Positions 1 through 8,651 of a stretch of DNA of 64,000 bases are shown here, piece by piece. Below the pieces are notes generated by a model. The model worked only from the letters and a program-made list of their open reading frames with translations, made no database searches and was not told the origin of the DNA. Made by a program: the position numbers and the translations under genes. Each line of letters starts with the position of its first letter. The stretch's first letter is position 1. Source of the stretch: Chitinophagaceae bacterium UBA1930 (GTDB lineage Bacteria > Bacteroidota > Bacteroidia > Chitinophagales > Chitinophagaceae); NCBI GenBank assembly GCA_002337145.1, contig DDFK01000002.1:1240868-1304867 (forward strand), written 5' to 3'.

Positions 1-100
1 TTTTTCACAACACAAATTATCACAAACTGAAAATGGGTGGCTGGTATGATTAGATTGTTGTGGTAGGCTTTTTGTAAAGCCAGACCTATAACTTTATGAC

Positions 101-1048
101 ATGATGAAGCATATTGTAAACTGGTGGAAAATAACCAAGCAGACTTTTAGCTATTTCAGTGCCAGCAGCGTGCCCAGTATGAGTGCTGCATTGGCCTATT
201 ATACTTTTTTTTCGCTGGCTCCCATTTTATTGATCGTGATTACGGTGTGCGATGTTTTTTATGGCAGGCAGGCCATTGAGGGGAAGCTGTTTGGGGAGAT
301 ACAGGGTTTTGTTGGTGCGGATGCGGCCCACCAGATACAGGAAATTATCCGGAATGCGGCAGCCAGCCATCGTACGGTATTTGCATCGGTGGTTAGTGCG
401 GTGGCGTTGGTGTTTTCGGCAACGGGTGTGTTTACGGAAATACAGAGTTCCATCAATACCATTTGGCAGTTGAAGGCGAAGCCGAGAAAGGGCTGGCTGA
501 AGTTTTTGCTGAACAGGGTATTGAGCCTGTCGATGGTATTGGGGCTGGGTTTTATATTACTGGTGTCGTTGATTATGAGTGCTGCGTTGGATATATTGAT
601 GCAGCGTTTGTTAACGGTGTTGCCGGAGGGGTCGGTTGTAATTGCTTATGTGATTAACCTGTTGCTTACCCTGGTGGTTATCTCTTTTTTGTTTGGCGTT
701 ATATTCAAGTTGCTGCCCGATGCAAAAATACAATGGCGTGATGTGCGTGCGGGGGCATTTGCTACGGCCATACTGTTTATGCTGGGCAAGTTTGCCATAG
801 GCTTTTACCTGGGCAAGAGCAACCCGGGCGGCACTTATGGTACGGCGGGCTCTGTTGTGATCATTTTGCTTTGGGTGTATTACTCGGCCATGATACTGTA
901 TTTTGGGGCCTGTTTTACCAAAGTGTATGCACAGTACACGGGCAGGCAGATTTACCCTAACCAGTATGCGGTATTTGTGCAGCATATAGAGGTGCAGAAC
1001 CATGATTCGCTGGTGGAGCAGGACAAAACAAAAGTGATAGAAAAGTAA
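101..1048 (+). CDS. YihY/BrkB-family inner-membrane protein
   Basis: A 315-residue multi-pass membrane protein. The N-terminal motif SAALAYYTFFSLAPILL (about residues 28-44) is the hallmark of the YihY/BrkB family, and further hydrophobic segments lie near residues 92-110, 140-165, 180-205, 218-240 and 250-270. The family has six helices and no settled biochemical role; the old label 'ribonuclease BN' is wrong. The C-terminal tail (about residues 275-315) is polar and probably cytoplasmic. Two ATG codons are adjacent at the start and either could be used. The gene converges on the DUF5683 gene with a 17-nt gap, and no terminator hairpin is visible between them. Family assignment is firm, function unknown. 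Confidence 0.9.
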   Translation: MMKHIVNWWKITKQTFSYFSASSVPSMSAALAYYTFFSLAPILLIVITVCDVFYGRQAIEGKLFGEIQGFVGADAAHQIQEIIRNAAASHRTVFASVVSAVALVFSATGVFTEIQSSINTIWQLKAKPRKGWLKFLLNRVLSLSMVLGLGFILLVSLIMSAALDILMQRLLTVLPEGSVVIAYVINLLLTLVVISFLFGVIFKLLPDAKIQWRDVRAGAFATAILFMLGKFAIGFYLGKSNPGGTYGTAGSVVIILLWVYYSAMILYFGACFTKVYAQYTGRQIYPNQYAVFVQHIEVQNHDSLVEQDKTKVIEK

Positions 1049-1065
1049 TGTTACTGATAGTTGTG

Positions 1066-1725
1066 TTACTTAACATTAATCAGTTTATGCGAAGGCTGTT
1101 TTAGATTGAATACGATGCCCACACCATTGCTTTTAGTAAGTGGGTTGATGGTTGGTTTTACCTGCATGGTGAGGTTGTCGCTTACATCAAACTCTTTCAG
1201 GTGTGCAAATACGGTTGCATCGGCAACGTTCAATCCCCATACAATCAGGAACCATAGCACGGAATAGTCCCTATCCCTGCGGAACTCGTTGCGGTAACCT
1301 TGCAATGAACCACTGCTTAGATTTTTTAGCCTAGGGTCTATATTAGCAAGGTTTGCAGTATCTGCAGCTGTAGCACCAGTTTGTTCTGCCCTGAATTTTA
1401 GTATATAAGCCTTTTTTGTTCGTTGGTACCAGGTATTGTTGTAAATAAAAGCTACCGTAGGTATGGATAGTGCACCGTACACAATGGGCAGTTTCCAATA
1501 TTCCCTATTGTATATCTGGCCCAGACCAGGAAATATCAATGAACGTCTGGTGGCAATTTTAGGGTCGTGCTTTTTCTTCGGGGCAATGCTGCTGTCTTTT
1601 TTTGTTTGCTGTTGCGGGGTCGTATCTGCAGTAGGCTTAGTGATTGGTACAGTTACTGCCCGGGCTTGTACAGCATGGCAGTAGCAGAGGAGCAGCAGTA
1701 ATATAATCGTACGGTATAGCTTCAT
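1066..1725 (-). CDS. DUF5683-family membrane protein
   Basis: A 219-residue protein with an N-terminal signal or anchor sequence (about residues 4-22), a low-complexity Thr/Pro/Lys/Gln linker (about 28-55), then the motif RRSLIFPGLGQIYNREYWK (about 61-79) typical of the Bacteroidota family DUF5683, followed by a hydrophobic segment IVYGALSIPTVAFIY. A second hydrophobic stretch near residues 155-170 (VLWFLIVWGLNVADA) completes the domain. It starts 7 nt after the end of parB in the same direction, so it is probably the last gene of the par operon. The repeated pairing of DUF5683 genes with parAB in this phylum is my recollection, not something shown here. Function is unknown. Confidence 0.85.
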   Translation of the reverse strand: MKLYRTIILLLLLCYCHAVQARAVTVPITKPTADTTPQQQTKKDSSIAPKKKHDPKIATRRSLIFPGLGQIYNREYWKLPIVYGALSIPTVAFIYNNTWYQRTKKAYILKFRAEQTGATAADTANLANIDPRLKNLSSGSLQGYRNEFRRDRDYSVLWFLIVWGLNVADATVFAHLKEFDVSDNLTMQVKPTINPLTKSNGVGIVFNLKQPSHKLINVK

Positions 1726-1732
1726 GTAATAG

Positions 1733-2656
1733 TTAACTTACCACAACATTCATTTGGTCGAGTATCTTGTTTAGCTCTTGCAAAGAATAGTATTCCAGCG
1801 TTATGCTACCATAGCCTTTGTTGCTGTGTACCAATTTTACTTTGGTACTGAAGTGGGATGCTAAATTATCCTCTATCTTTTTATAAGCAGGTGGCAGGTC
1901 GGTTTTTGCAGAAGATTTAACAGCATCGCTACCGCCACCTTTGTACAGTTTGCGAACCAGTTCTTCTGTTTGCTTTACGCTCAGTTCCTTGTTTTTTATT
2001 TCGCTGTACACATATAACTGTTTGTCTACCGTATCTATATTCACCAATGCCCTTGCATGGCCCATGCTCAGGTTGCCGCTGCGTACCGCCAGTTGAATAT
2101 CGGGCGGAAGCTTGAGCAGGCGTATATAGTTGGTTACGGTGCTTCTTTCCTTGCCCATGCGTTCTGCAACCTGTTCCTGCGTATAGTCCAGTTCTTCCAT
2201 CATGCGTTTGTAGCTGAGACCAATTTCAATGGCATTCAGGTTTTCACGCTGCAGGTTTTCTAACAGGGCAAGTTCCAATAGTTCCTTGTCGTTTGCCTGG
2301 CGTATATATACTGGTACATCTTTTAACCCGGCAATCTTTGATGCCCGGAAGCGGCGTTCGCCTGCAATCAGTTGGTATTTGCCGTTGGCCAGTTTGGTAA
2401 CAGTCAATGGTTGGATGATGTCGTGCAACTTGATGGATGCTGCCAGTTCGCTTAAAGCAGTTTCATCAAAATCCCTTCTCGGCTGTTTGGGGTTTACCTG
2501 TATATCGGCCAGTGGAAGCCTTGTAGTTGTAGTGGCCTGTTCAACCACATTGGTTTTTAATGACCCGGTAGTGGTTTTAAGGTCCTGGTCTATATTGCTC
2601 AACAGGCTGCGTAAGCCTTTGCCTATGGCGTCTTTATTTGATTTTGGGGTAGTCAT
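1733..2656 (-). CDS. parB: Chromosome-partitioning protein ParB
   Basis: A 307-residue ParB/Spo0J homologue, a CTP-dependent DNA clamp that loads at parS and spreads. The N-terminal domain carries NPKQPRRDF (about residues 56-64) and the CTP-binding box AGERRFRA (about 98-105), followed by ALLENLQRENLNAIE (about 130-144). The central helix-turn-helix is TQEQVAERMGKERSTVTNYI, and the C-terminal dimerisation domain follows a Ser/Lys-rich linker near residue 245. Length and domain order are normal for a chromosomal ParB. It lies 85 nt downstream of parA in the same direction. No canonical parS palindrome was found by eye in this window. Confidence 0.96.
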   Translation of the reverse strand: MTTPKSNKDAIGKGLRSLLSNIDQDLKTTTGSLKTNVVEQATTTTRLPLADIQVNPKQPRRDFDETALSELAASIKLHDIIQPLTVTKLANGKYQLIAGERRFRASKIAGLKDVPVYIRQANDKELLELALLENLQRENLNAIEIGLSYKRMMEELDYTQEQVAERMGKERSTVTNYIRLLKLPPDIQLAVRSGNLSMGHARALVNIDTVDKQLYVYSEIKNKELSVKQTEELVRKLYKGGGSDAVKSSAKTDLPPAYKKIEDNLASHFSTKVKLVHSNKGYGSITLEYYSLQELNKILDQMNVVVS

Positions 2657-2673
2657 TCAGTTCAAAGTTTGGT

Positions 2674-2741
2674 GTTTAAAGTTTAAGGTTTTACCCAACA
2701 GGTGAGGTTTTACTTTAAACCTTAAACCTGTTACTTTAAAC
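2674..2741. repeat. AT-rich imperfect inverted repeat between parA and parB
   Basis: The arm at 2674-2691 (built of GTTTAAAG and TTTAAGGTTT) pairs with AAACCTTAAAC at 2717-2727 and, after a short bulge, CTTTAAAC at 2734-2741. The 11-mer TTACTTTAAAC also occurs twice as a direct repeat at 2710-2720 and 2731-2741. The element fills nearly the whole parA-parB gap, ending just before the parA stop codon, and could act as a processing or attenuation hairpin or be a dispersed repeat. Confidence 0.6.
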
Positions 2742-3542
2742 TTATTCAATAATCCTTTCCTCGTTGCTCATTTTGGTCATTTCATTGTTCTGCAGAATTT
2801 CCTTGGCAAGGTTCAGGTAGTTTACTGCCCCCTTGCTTTCTGCATCGTATAAAATAACGGGCTTGCCCACACTTGGGGCTTCGCTTAACCTTGTATTGCG
2901 GTGTATGATGGTGCTGAAAACCATTTCGTCAAAATGTCTCCTTACTTCGCTTACCACCTGGTTGCATAAACGTAGGCGGCCATCGTACATGGTCATCAAA
3001 ATGCCTTCAATCTGCAATTCAGGGTTCAGTCTGTTCTGTACAATCTTGATGGTGTTCAATAATTTGCCTAAACCTTCCAGTGCAAAGAATTCGCATTGCA
3101 CGGGTACAATAACACTGTCCGCAGCAACCAGTGAGTTTACGGTTATCAATCCCAATGATGGCGAACAGTCAATTACAATAAAATCGTACCTGTCCCTTAC
3201 ATCGTCCAGTAGGGCCTTCATTACATTCTCCCGGTTGGGGTAGTTGATCATTTCTATTTCTGCACCTACCAGGTCAATATGCGAGGGTATTACATCCAGG
3301 TTGGGCACTTCGCTTTTGAGTATTACATCCACTGCCTTTGTTTCGTTTACCATGCAGTCGTATAAACTGTTGGTAACATTGTGCAAATCGAAACCCACAC
3401 CTGTAGTGCTGTTTGCCTGCGGGTCCGCATCCACCAGCAAGGTCCTGTATTCCAGTACCGCAAGGCTTGCAGCCAAGTTAATAGCTGTTGTGGTTTTGCC
3501 TACACCACCTTTCTGATTTGCTACACCAATTATTCTTGCCAT
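2742..3542 (-). CDS. parA: Chromosome-partitioning ATPase ParA/Soj
   Basis: A 266-residue ParA-family Walker ATPase that works with ParB in segregating the chromosome origin. The deviant P-loop KGGVGKTT is at residues 11-18, the switch region DADPQANSTTG near residues 39-49, and the Walker B-like VIDCSPSLG near residues 123-131. There is no N-terminal DNA-binding extension, as expected for chromosomal Soj rather than plasmid ParA. The gene follows the UPF0173 hydrolase gene by 46 nt in the same direction, so it may be read from the promoter at 4290-4297. Assignment is secure. Confidence 0.97.
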   Translation of the reverse strand: MARIIGVANQKGGVGKTTTAINLAASLAVLEYRTLLVDADPQANSTTGVGFDLHNVTNSLYDCMVNETKAVDVILKSEVPNLDVIPSHIDLVGAEIEMINYPNRENVMKALLDDVRDRYDFIVIDCSPSLGLITVNSLVAADSVIVPVQCEFFALEGLGKLLNTIKIVQNRLNPELQIEGILMTMYDGRLRLCNQVVSEVRRHFDEMVFSTIIHRNTRLSEAPSVGKPVILYDAESKGAVNYLNLAKEILQNNEMTKMSNEERIIE

Positions 3543-3588
3543 TTAGTTTTATATGTTTTAGTAACCAACTTTTATATACTGTTCCGTA

Positions 3589-4269
3589 TTACACATCTAT
3601 TGTTTGGCCAATGCCGGGCAGTAGCAATGTTTTGCCTGCTGCCTCAAAATCTGCTTTGGCTTTTTCGCTGTCAATTTTTATATAGCCAAAAGTATCGTAG
3701 TGCACACCTATTATGGTATTGCATTGTATGAAATTGCTTGCATGTATGGCATCGGCAACATCCATGGTGTAGTGCCCGCCAATAGGTAAAATAGCAAATT
3801 GCAATTTTGCCCATAGGGGTATCAGTTGCATGTCCATGGTTAGTGCCGTATCGCCAGCAAAATAAAAATCACCCTCGCTGGTGCTGAACACAAAACCCAT
3901 TGGGTTGCCACCGCTTGCCCCATCGGGCATGGTTGATGAATGGATGGCACTTACACCACGGAACTTTCCAAAGTCAAGGTTTATATAACCGCCATGGTTC
4001 ATGCCCAGTACATTTTCAACGCCCTGTTTCTGTAACCAGCCTGCTACTTCTGCGGCAGCAATGCATTGTGCCTTTGTTCTTTTGGCAATGCTTACCAGGT
4101 CTGCCACGTGGTCGCCATGACCGTGCGATACAAATATGTAGTCTGCCTCAATTTCATCGGCCACAATATCCGTTGCCAAAGGGTTTCCGGTTATGAATGG
4201 GTCAAACAGGAGTTTCTTTCCGTTTACTTCAATTAAGAAACATGATTGCCCGTAGTAAGTGAATTTCAT
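3589..4269 (-). CDS. UPF0173-type metal-dependent hydrolase (metallo-beta-lactamase fold)
   Basis: A 226-residue stand-alone metallo-beta-lactamase fold protein. It begins MKFTYYGQSCFLIE and continues with LFDPFITGNPLA, the normal opening of the UPF0173/YtkL family. The metal-binding motif HGHGDH (about residues 49-54) is intact, a further His lies in AIHSSTMPDG, and Asp lies in YFAGDTALT (about 136-144). A terminal His is seen in GVHYDTFGYI. The physiological substrate of the family is unknown. It is the first gene of the apparent parA-parB run and has a -7 type promoter 20 nt upstream. No signal peptide is present, so it is cytoplasmic. Confidence 0.92.
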   Translation of the reverse strand: MKFTYYGQSCFLIEVNGKKLLFDPFITGNPLATDIVADEIEADYIFVSHGHGDHVADLVSIAKRTKAQCIAAAEVAGWLQKQGVENVLGMNHGGYINLDFGKFRGVSAIHSSTMPDGASGGNPMGFVFSTSEGDFYFAGDTALTMDMQLIPLWAKLQFAILPIGGHYTMDVADAIHASNFIQCNTIIGVHYDTFGYIKIDSEKAKADFEAAGKTLLLPGIGQTIDV

Positions 4270-4289
4270 ATAGAATTGTTGAATGCCGC

Positions 4290-4297
4290 CAAAAATA
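4290..4297 (-). promoter_or_regulatory. Bacteroidota -7 promoter box for the UPF0173-par operon
   Basis: Read on the minus strand this is TATTTTTG, an exact match to TAnnTTTG, 20 nt before the ATG at 4269. No clear TTTG element was found at the -33 position, so this is a moderate-confidence call from motif and position. Confidence 0.5.
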
Positions 4298-4466
4298 CAT
4301 TTTCAATAGAATCTTCGGAAACAATCTTATCCATAAGCCGTATTAAAGTGCGGTAAGTTTTCAACATTTTGGACAAGTGCCTGTTTTATGGCGTAATAGA
4401 TTGTGCATGACTGTACAATAAAAAGCATCTTCGCCCGTCAAACTACAATAACTTTTAAAAATTAGT

Positions 4467-5771
4467 ATGAGAAATTCTGGCACTTGGTGGGTAGTAGCGG
4501 CAATAATGGTATTGCTTGACCTGTATGTTTTTCAGGCATTGAAAACGGTAACGCAGCACACATCGGAGAAAACGAGGTTGATTGTGCATGGTATATATTG
4601 GATTGTGGCTGCGGCTACGGTTATAACATTGGTTTCGTTGCCTTATATACAGTCGCTGCAGACCAACCGCTTTTTCCGCAATTATGTTTTTGCCATTATG
4701 TTGGGGCTGTTTATTGCCAAATTGATTGGGGTTGCGTTCTTTTTGGTGGATGATATCAGGCGGGTGATTACTTGGCTGGTTGCAAAACTGGGTATGGGAG
4801 TAAAAGGCAGTGGCGTGGCTGACGGTGCGGGTGCGGGTATCAGCCGTTCGGTGTTTTTGAGCTGGTTGGGGTTAGGAGCTGGGGCTACAGTGTTTGGTAC
4901 GTTGCTGTATGGCTTTAGCAATAAGTACAATTACCAGGTGAAGAAGGTGAAACTGGCTTTTGGCAATTTACCTGCGGCATTTAAGGGGTTGCGGATTGTG
5001 CATATAAGCGATATACATAGTGGCAGCTTTCAGGATAAGGAGGCGGTGAATAGGGGGGTGGACCTGATTTTGAAGCAGCAGGCAGACCTGATACTGTTTA
5101 CAGGCGACCTGGTGAATGACCGGCATGAGGAAATGACGGATTATATGGATGTGTTTAATAGGCTGGAGGCACCCATGGGGGTGTATAGCACTTTGGGTAA
5201 CCACGATTATGGGGATTATGTGGCTTGGCCAGATAGGGATGAGGCCCATATTGAAAAGGAACGGCTTGCAGGAAAAAGGATTTTTACGCCATTGCAGGCA
5301 GAAAATATTGAGCGGCTGAAGCAGGTACATGCAAAACTGGGCTGGCGTTTGCTGATGAATGAGCATGTGGCCCTGACAAGAAACAATGAATCCATTGCTT
5401 TGCTGGGTATTGAGAACTGGGGGGCCAAGGGCAATTTTGCGAAGTATGGCAAAATGGAACAGGCATACCCTGGGGCGGAGCAGTATCCTTTTAAGATATT
5501 GATGAGCCATGACCCGAGCCATTGGGATGCACAGGTGAAAACGATGTATAAGGATATTGACCTGATGCTTGCAGGGCATACGCATGGTATGCAGTTTGGC
5601 ATTGAGAACCCTTATTTTAAATGGAGCCCGGTGCAGTGGATGTATAGGCAGTGGGCCGGTTTGTATGAGGATGGTAAGCAGAAACTGTACATCAACCGTG
5701 GTTTTGGTTTTATTGGCTACCCGGGTAGAGTAGGTATATTACCAGAAATTACGGTGCTAGAATTGGTTTGA
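4467..5771 (+). CDS. Membrane-anchored metallophosphoesterase
   Basis: A 434-residue calcineurin-like phosphoesterase of the YkuE/YaeI type. The N-terminal part has four hydrophobic segments (about residues 7-24, 42-60, 72-95 and 128-150), anchoring it in the inner membrane. The catalytic domain starts near residue 170 and has the full metal-ligand set: HISDIHSG, FTGDLVND, TLGNHDYG, LMSHDPSHWD and AGHTHGMQFG. Homologues with this layout act on lipid-linked phosphates or envelope substrates, but no substrate can be read from sequence. It is divergent from the UPF0173 gene and converges on the anti-sigma-like gene with an 18-nt gap. Confidence 0.92.
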   Translation: MRNSGTWWVVAAIMVLLDLYVFQALKTVTQHTSEKTRLIVHGIYWIVAAATVITLVSLPYIQSLQTNRFFRNYVFAIMLGLFIAKLIGVAFFLVDDIRRVITWLVAKLGMGVKGSGVADGAGAGISRSVFLSWLGLGAGATVFGTLLYGFSNKYNYQVKKVKLAFGNLPAAFKGLRIVHISDIHSGSFQDKEAVNRGVDLILKQQADLILFTGDLVNDRHEEMTDYMDVFNRLEAPMGVYSTLGNHDYGDYVAWPDRDEAHIEKERLAGKRIFTPLQAENIERLKQVHAKLGWRLLMNEHVALTRNNESIALLGIENWGAKGNFAKYGKMEQAYPGAEQYPFKILMSHDPSHWDAQVKTMYKDIDLMLAGHTHGMQFGIENPYFKWSPVQWMYRQWAGLYEDGKQKLYINRGFGFIGYPGRVGILPEITVLELV

Positions 5772-5788
5772 TAGTTGTTGATTGTCAG

Positions 5789-6430
5789 CTATTTTTCTTC
5801 ATCTAATTCATTAATAAATCCTTGTAGTTTTATTAAATAGTTGCCATACAGCTTCCTTAAATAGTATTTGGTAAGGTAGTAGGCCCCAATGGTAAGCGAC
5901 AGGATATAGACTGTAAGGAAAATATAGATCTGTGTAGGTGATTTTAGATGTTGCGAAAGGATGCTGTCTGAAAAATGTACCTTGCTTGAAGAGTCTTTAT
6001 AGCCCAGCCAAAGTGAGAATATCATGCATATGGGTATCAGCCCCATGGTGAACTGGAAGTTCCTTTTTGTGTATTCTTTGATGATGGAGTGGATGAGTTG
6101 CAGGTTGTTTTTAATGGGTAATGTGGAACTGCCCAACCGGTTTATCTTGGTCATAAGGTAAAACAGCACGATTAAAAAGACCAGGCAAACAATGCTGAAT
6201 GTAGAGAAGTAAACCTGAAAACTCCAATGGCTGCTGAAAATGCCGACATAGCAAAACGCCAGGGTACAAAATATGCAAAAGATAATCTCTATCCATAAAC
6301 TTCTCTTGAGTTTGTGCACTACCGAGCCTGCGTTCTTTTTAAGCATGGCACTAATGTCCAGCTCAGATTTTGAAATGGGTGCCTCGTCCAGCTTTTGGCG
6401 TAATTGTACTTTCAGTTCGTCTAGTTCCAT
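5789..6430 (-). CDS. Four-helix membrane protein, probable partner of the ECF sigma factor
   Basis: A 213-residue protein not assigned to a named family. The first 45 residues are charged and cytoplasmic-looking (MELDELKVQLRQKLDE at the start). Hydrophobic segments follow near residues 46-66, 70-92, 128-145 and 168-190, and a short charged tail ends in DEEK. It starts 12 nt after the sigma-factor stop codon on the same strand, the usual place for a membrane anti-sigma factor. It has no zinc-binding HxxxCxxC motif and no FecR-like domain. The anti-sigma role is inferred from position and topology only. Confidence 0.8.
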   Translation of the reverse strand: MELDELKVQLRQKLDEAPISKSELDISAMLKKNAGSVVHKLKRSLWIEIIFCIFCTLAFCYVGIFSSHWSFQVYFSTFSIVCLVFLIVLFYLMTKINRLGSSTLPIKNNLQLIHSIIKEYTKRNFQFTMGLIPICMIFSLWLGYKDSSSKVHFSDSILSQHLKSPTQIYIFLTVYILSLTIGAYYLTKYYLRKLYGNYLIKLQGFINELDEEK

Positions 6431-6442
6431 GGGTATTATTAT

Positions 6443-6937
6443 TTAGGACAACTGATAATGTTTTTGGGTCTGTTCCTTCAATTTCACTTTGATCCTGTTC
6501 AATTTTACGGCTACATTATTGGGCGAAATGCCGAGCATTTCGCCAATTAAATTATAATTATAATCCTCTAAATAAAGCATAACCAATGCTTTATCAATTT
6601 TACTTAAATCCCCAATTGCTTTATACATGGCTTTAACCTGTTCTTCAATCGGGTTGTGGTATTCTGTTGCTTCAGGAAAAATCTCCGTATTAAAAGTGGC
6701 TACTTGCTTTTTCTCTTTCCTGAAAAAAGCAATGGCAGTGTTTAAGGCTACACGGTAAAGCCAGGTAGAAAATTTGGCATCGCCCCTGAAGCTGGGGTAG
6801 GCTTTCCAGGCCTGTAAGGTTACTTCCTGAAAAAGGTCTTCCTTATCTACAGGGGTATCCATGTAAATAGAGCATACCTTATGTATGATGTTCTGGTGCT
6901 TGTTTAAGAGTTGTATAAATTCTTTTTCCTTATCCAT
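6443..6937 (-). CDS. ECF-type RNA polymerase sigma factor
   Basis: A 164-residue sigma-70 family protein with only regions 2 and 4, the ECF layout. Region 2 is seen as DKEDLFQEVTLQAWKAYPSF and KFSTWLYRVALNTAI (about residues 31-70). Region 4 is LVMLYLEDYNYNLIGEMLGI with SPNNVAVKLNRIKVKLKE (about 118-156), containing the helix-turn-helix that reads the -35 element. It is followed after 12 nt by a membrane protein likely to control it and preceded by a TraB/GumN gene 48 nt upstream, possibly in the same transcript. The inducing signal and regulon are not evident. Confidence 0.95.
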   Translation of the reverse strand: MDKEKEFIQLLNKHQNIIHKVCSIYMDTPVDKEDLFQEVTLQAWKAYPSFRGDAKFSTWLYRVALNTAIAFFRKEKKQVATFNTEIFPEATEYHNPIEEQVKAMYKAIGDLSKIDKALVMLYLEDYNYNLIGEMLGISPNNVAVKLNRIKVKLKEQTQKHYQLS

Positions 6938-6985
6938 TTATAATGGAAATCAATATTTTATAGTTAGTTAATTTACTAAAAAATA

Positions 6986-7846
6986 TTAGTACATAACTGC
7001 GGTAACTGTGTAGCCTTGTTTTCTCAGCAGGCTTATCACGCCTTTTTTGCCGCCTAAATGGCCTGCACCTACGGCAATAAAAGTAGGTTTTTCTGCTATT
7101 GCCTGGCCTATTACGGGTATCCAGTTCTGGTTTCTTTTGTCCAATAATACCTTTTCATAACTGCCTAAATCGGTATCGCCAGAAACATCATCGTGCAGGG
7201 CAGCCACATTCTTGGTTTTGTACAGGGCCACCATTTCCGAAAGCTGCTTTTTGCTTTTATCAATTTCGTACAGGCTTTTCACCAAGGCTTTTGCCTGTTC
7301 TTTGTAAGGAATAGTGTCAAATACATTCATCTGATCCTCAATTGTTTCAAGCCCTTTAATTTGCATTGAATCTTGCTTGGCCAATTTCTCAAACTCCTTT
7401 TCAAAAGCAATTGGCTGGCAGCCCAGCATGGATGGGTAGAGCAGCGAGCTGACCATAAAAGGCTTGTAGCTTACAAACATGCTTAGCGACAATCCAGTTT
7501 GTGCCTTGAACACTTTTGAGCAGGAGTCGTATTCCTTGTCCGTTAGGTATTCTTTTAAGGTATGCCCGTTCTTCATCAGTATGCCTTTCATCATCTTGGC
7601 CATCATGCCCGGGTCGTCCAGGTCAATTTCCAAGTAAAGCTGTTTGGTACTGTGAAATGCTTTTTGTACGGTATCGGGCATTGCAAAGTCATCGGGGCAA
7701 AGCATGTGGAAAGTGCCGTACAGGTAAGAGGGGGCCTGTATGTCCTTGCCCGAAATCTTCCAGAGCAGGGTTTTCTCCTTTGGTTTCTGTGCCGGAGCCG
7801 CCAGTACCGCCATGCCCGAAATAAATAATGCCAACCATTTTTTCAT
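6986..7846 (-). CDS. Exported TraB/GumN (TIKI-like) family protein
   Basis: A 286-residue exported protein with signal peptide MKKWLALFISGMAVLAAPAQ (residues 1-20). I start it at 7846 because that Met begins a normal signal peptide; an upstream in-frame Met at 7885 would put 13 residues before it. The mature protein shows LLWKISG and YLYGTFHM, the first GxxH motif (about residues 40-44), and ends with AVGAGHLGG near residue 263, the second GxxH. These are the metal-binding motifs of the TraB/PrgY/GumN fold, a predicted metalloprotease group; activity is not proven for this branch. It lies just upstream of the ECF sigma gene. Confidence 0.88.
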   Translation of the reverse strand: MKKWLALFISGMAVLAAPAQKPKEKTLLWKISGKDIQAPSYLYGTFHMLCPDDFAMPDTVQKAFHSTKQLYLEIDLDDPGMMAKMMKGILMKNGHTLKEYLTDKEYDSCSKVFKAQTGLSLSMFVSYKPFMVSSLLYPSMLGCQPIAFEKEFEKLAKQDSMQIKGLETIEDQMNVFDTIPYKEQAKALVKSLYEIDKSKKQLSEMVALYKTKNVAALHDDVSGDTDLGSYEKVLLDKRNQNWIPVIGQAIAEKPTFIAVGAGHLGGKKGVISLLRKQGYTVTAVMY

Positions 7847-7901
7847 GCTCAATGCTTTAAAAGGTAAGTAGTTGTAAAGTAACAATTATTACAGCAGCAA
7901 T

Positions 7902-7929
7902 AAAAAAGCCCCGAGTAAAAACAAGGGGC
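7902..7929 (-). terminator. Rho-independent terminator of hsp20
   Basis: On the minus strand GCCCC (7929-7925) and GGGGC (7912-7908) form a stem followed by six T residues (7907-7902). It lies 71 nt beyond the hsp20 stop codon. Confidence 0.75.
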
Positions 7930-7999
7930 GTTAACCAAAACCAACTGCTTATGAAAAATTCTTATAGTGCTGCAGAATGTACTTACAGCACCAATTCAA

Positions 8000-8428
8000 T
8001 TATAATATTGCAATTTCTTTAGCTGCAACTTTTACTTCTTCCTTTTTAGGAATGTACACTTGCAGCACGCCATTTTCGTATTTGGCCTGAATGGCATCGG
8101 CATTTACCTTGTCGTCTAAAGAAAAGCTGCGTTTAAAGCTTTTACTGTTAAACTCGCGGCGTATTGTTTTAAAATCCTTGTTCTCTGCTTGTTCCTGTTT
8201 TTCAAAACTGATAGTCAGTAAACCGTTGTCCACATTTACTTTAAAACCTTCTTTGTTACGGCCAGGTGCACTTAATTCAACGTGGTAGCCATCTGTTGTT
8301 TCGTGAATGTTTACTGGAGGCGTGCCAAAACTGTTGTTCTGTGCATCCCTGCCCCAAGAAGTTGGGAAACCAAAAAAGAAATCGTCCAAAATGTTGCTTG
8401 TCCTAGGATTTTGTTTTACGAGTGTCAT
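8000..8428 (-). CDS. Hsp20/alpha-crystallin small heat-shock protein
   Basis: A 142-residue small heat-shock protein, an ATP-independent holdase that keeps unfolded proteins soluble. The start MTLVKQNPRTSN at 8428 matches the usual length and N-terminus; the upstream extension to 8551 is not protein-like. The alpha-crystallin domain runs from about residue 38 (PVNIHETTDGYHVELSAPG) to about 125 and contains NGLLTISFEK and NGVLQVYIPKKEE, the conserved GVLxxxxPK signature. A terminator follows the gene. The first 30 residues are rich in Phe and Gly (DDFFFGFP), as in client-binding arms. Confidence 0.95.
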   Translation of the reverse strand: MTLVKQNPRTSNILDDFFFGFPTSWGRDAQNNSFGTPPVNIHETTDGYHVELSAPGRNKEGFKVNVDNGLLTISFEKQEQAENKDFKTIRREFNSKSFKRSFSLDDKVNADAIQAKYENGVLQVYIPKKEEVKVAAKEIAIL

Positions 8429-8593
8429 AACTGTTATTTTTTTAGTTTTTTGAAATTTGTTTGTTTGGCAAGTGTTTTTCAAATGGTGTACCACCACATT
8501 TTTTGAGTCATTATTTCCACTTGCGAGTAAATTCTGCGGACAAAATGTCATTTTCGATAGCCGAAAAAAGTCACCTTGTCTGCTTTTAGTTGA

Positions 8594-8623
8594 TTTGTCG
8601 TTCAGATTTTGCTCTTATTTTTG
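8594..8623 (+). promoter_or_regulatory. Bacteroidota-type promoter of the bacilliredoxin gene
   Basis: TTTG at 8594-8597 and TATTTTTG at 8616-8623 are 18 nt apart, close to the -33/-7 arrangement of Bacteroidota vegetative promoters. The ATG follows 28 nt after the -7 box. It is the best two-element promoter in the window. Confidence 0.65.
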
Positions 8624-8651
8624 TGTTTTAATAAAATTCAAATAGCAATAT

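Noticed and set aside
1..4500. parS site near parAB
   Set aside because: No TGTTnCACGTGnAACA-like palindrome was found; the CACGTGG near 4105 lies inside the UPF0173 gene and does not match the flanks.
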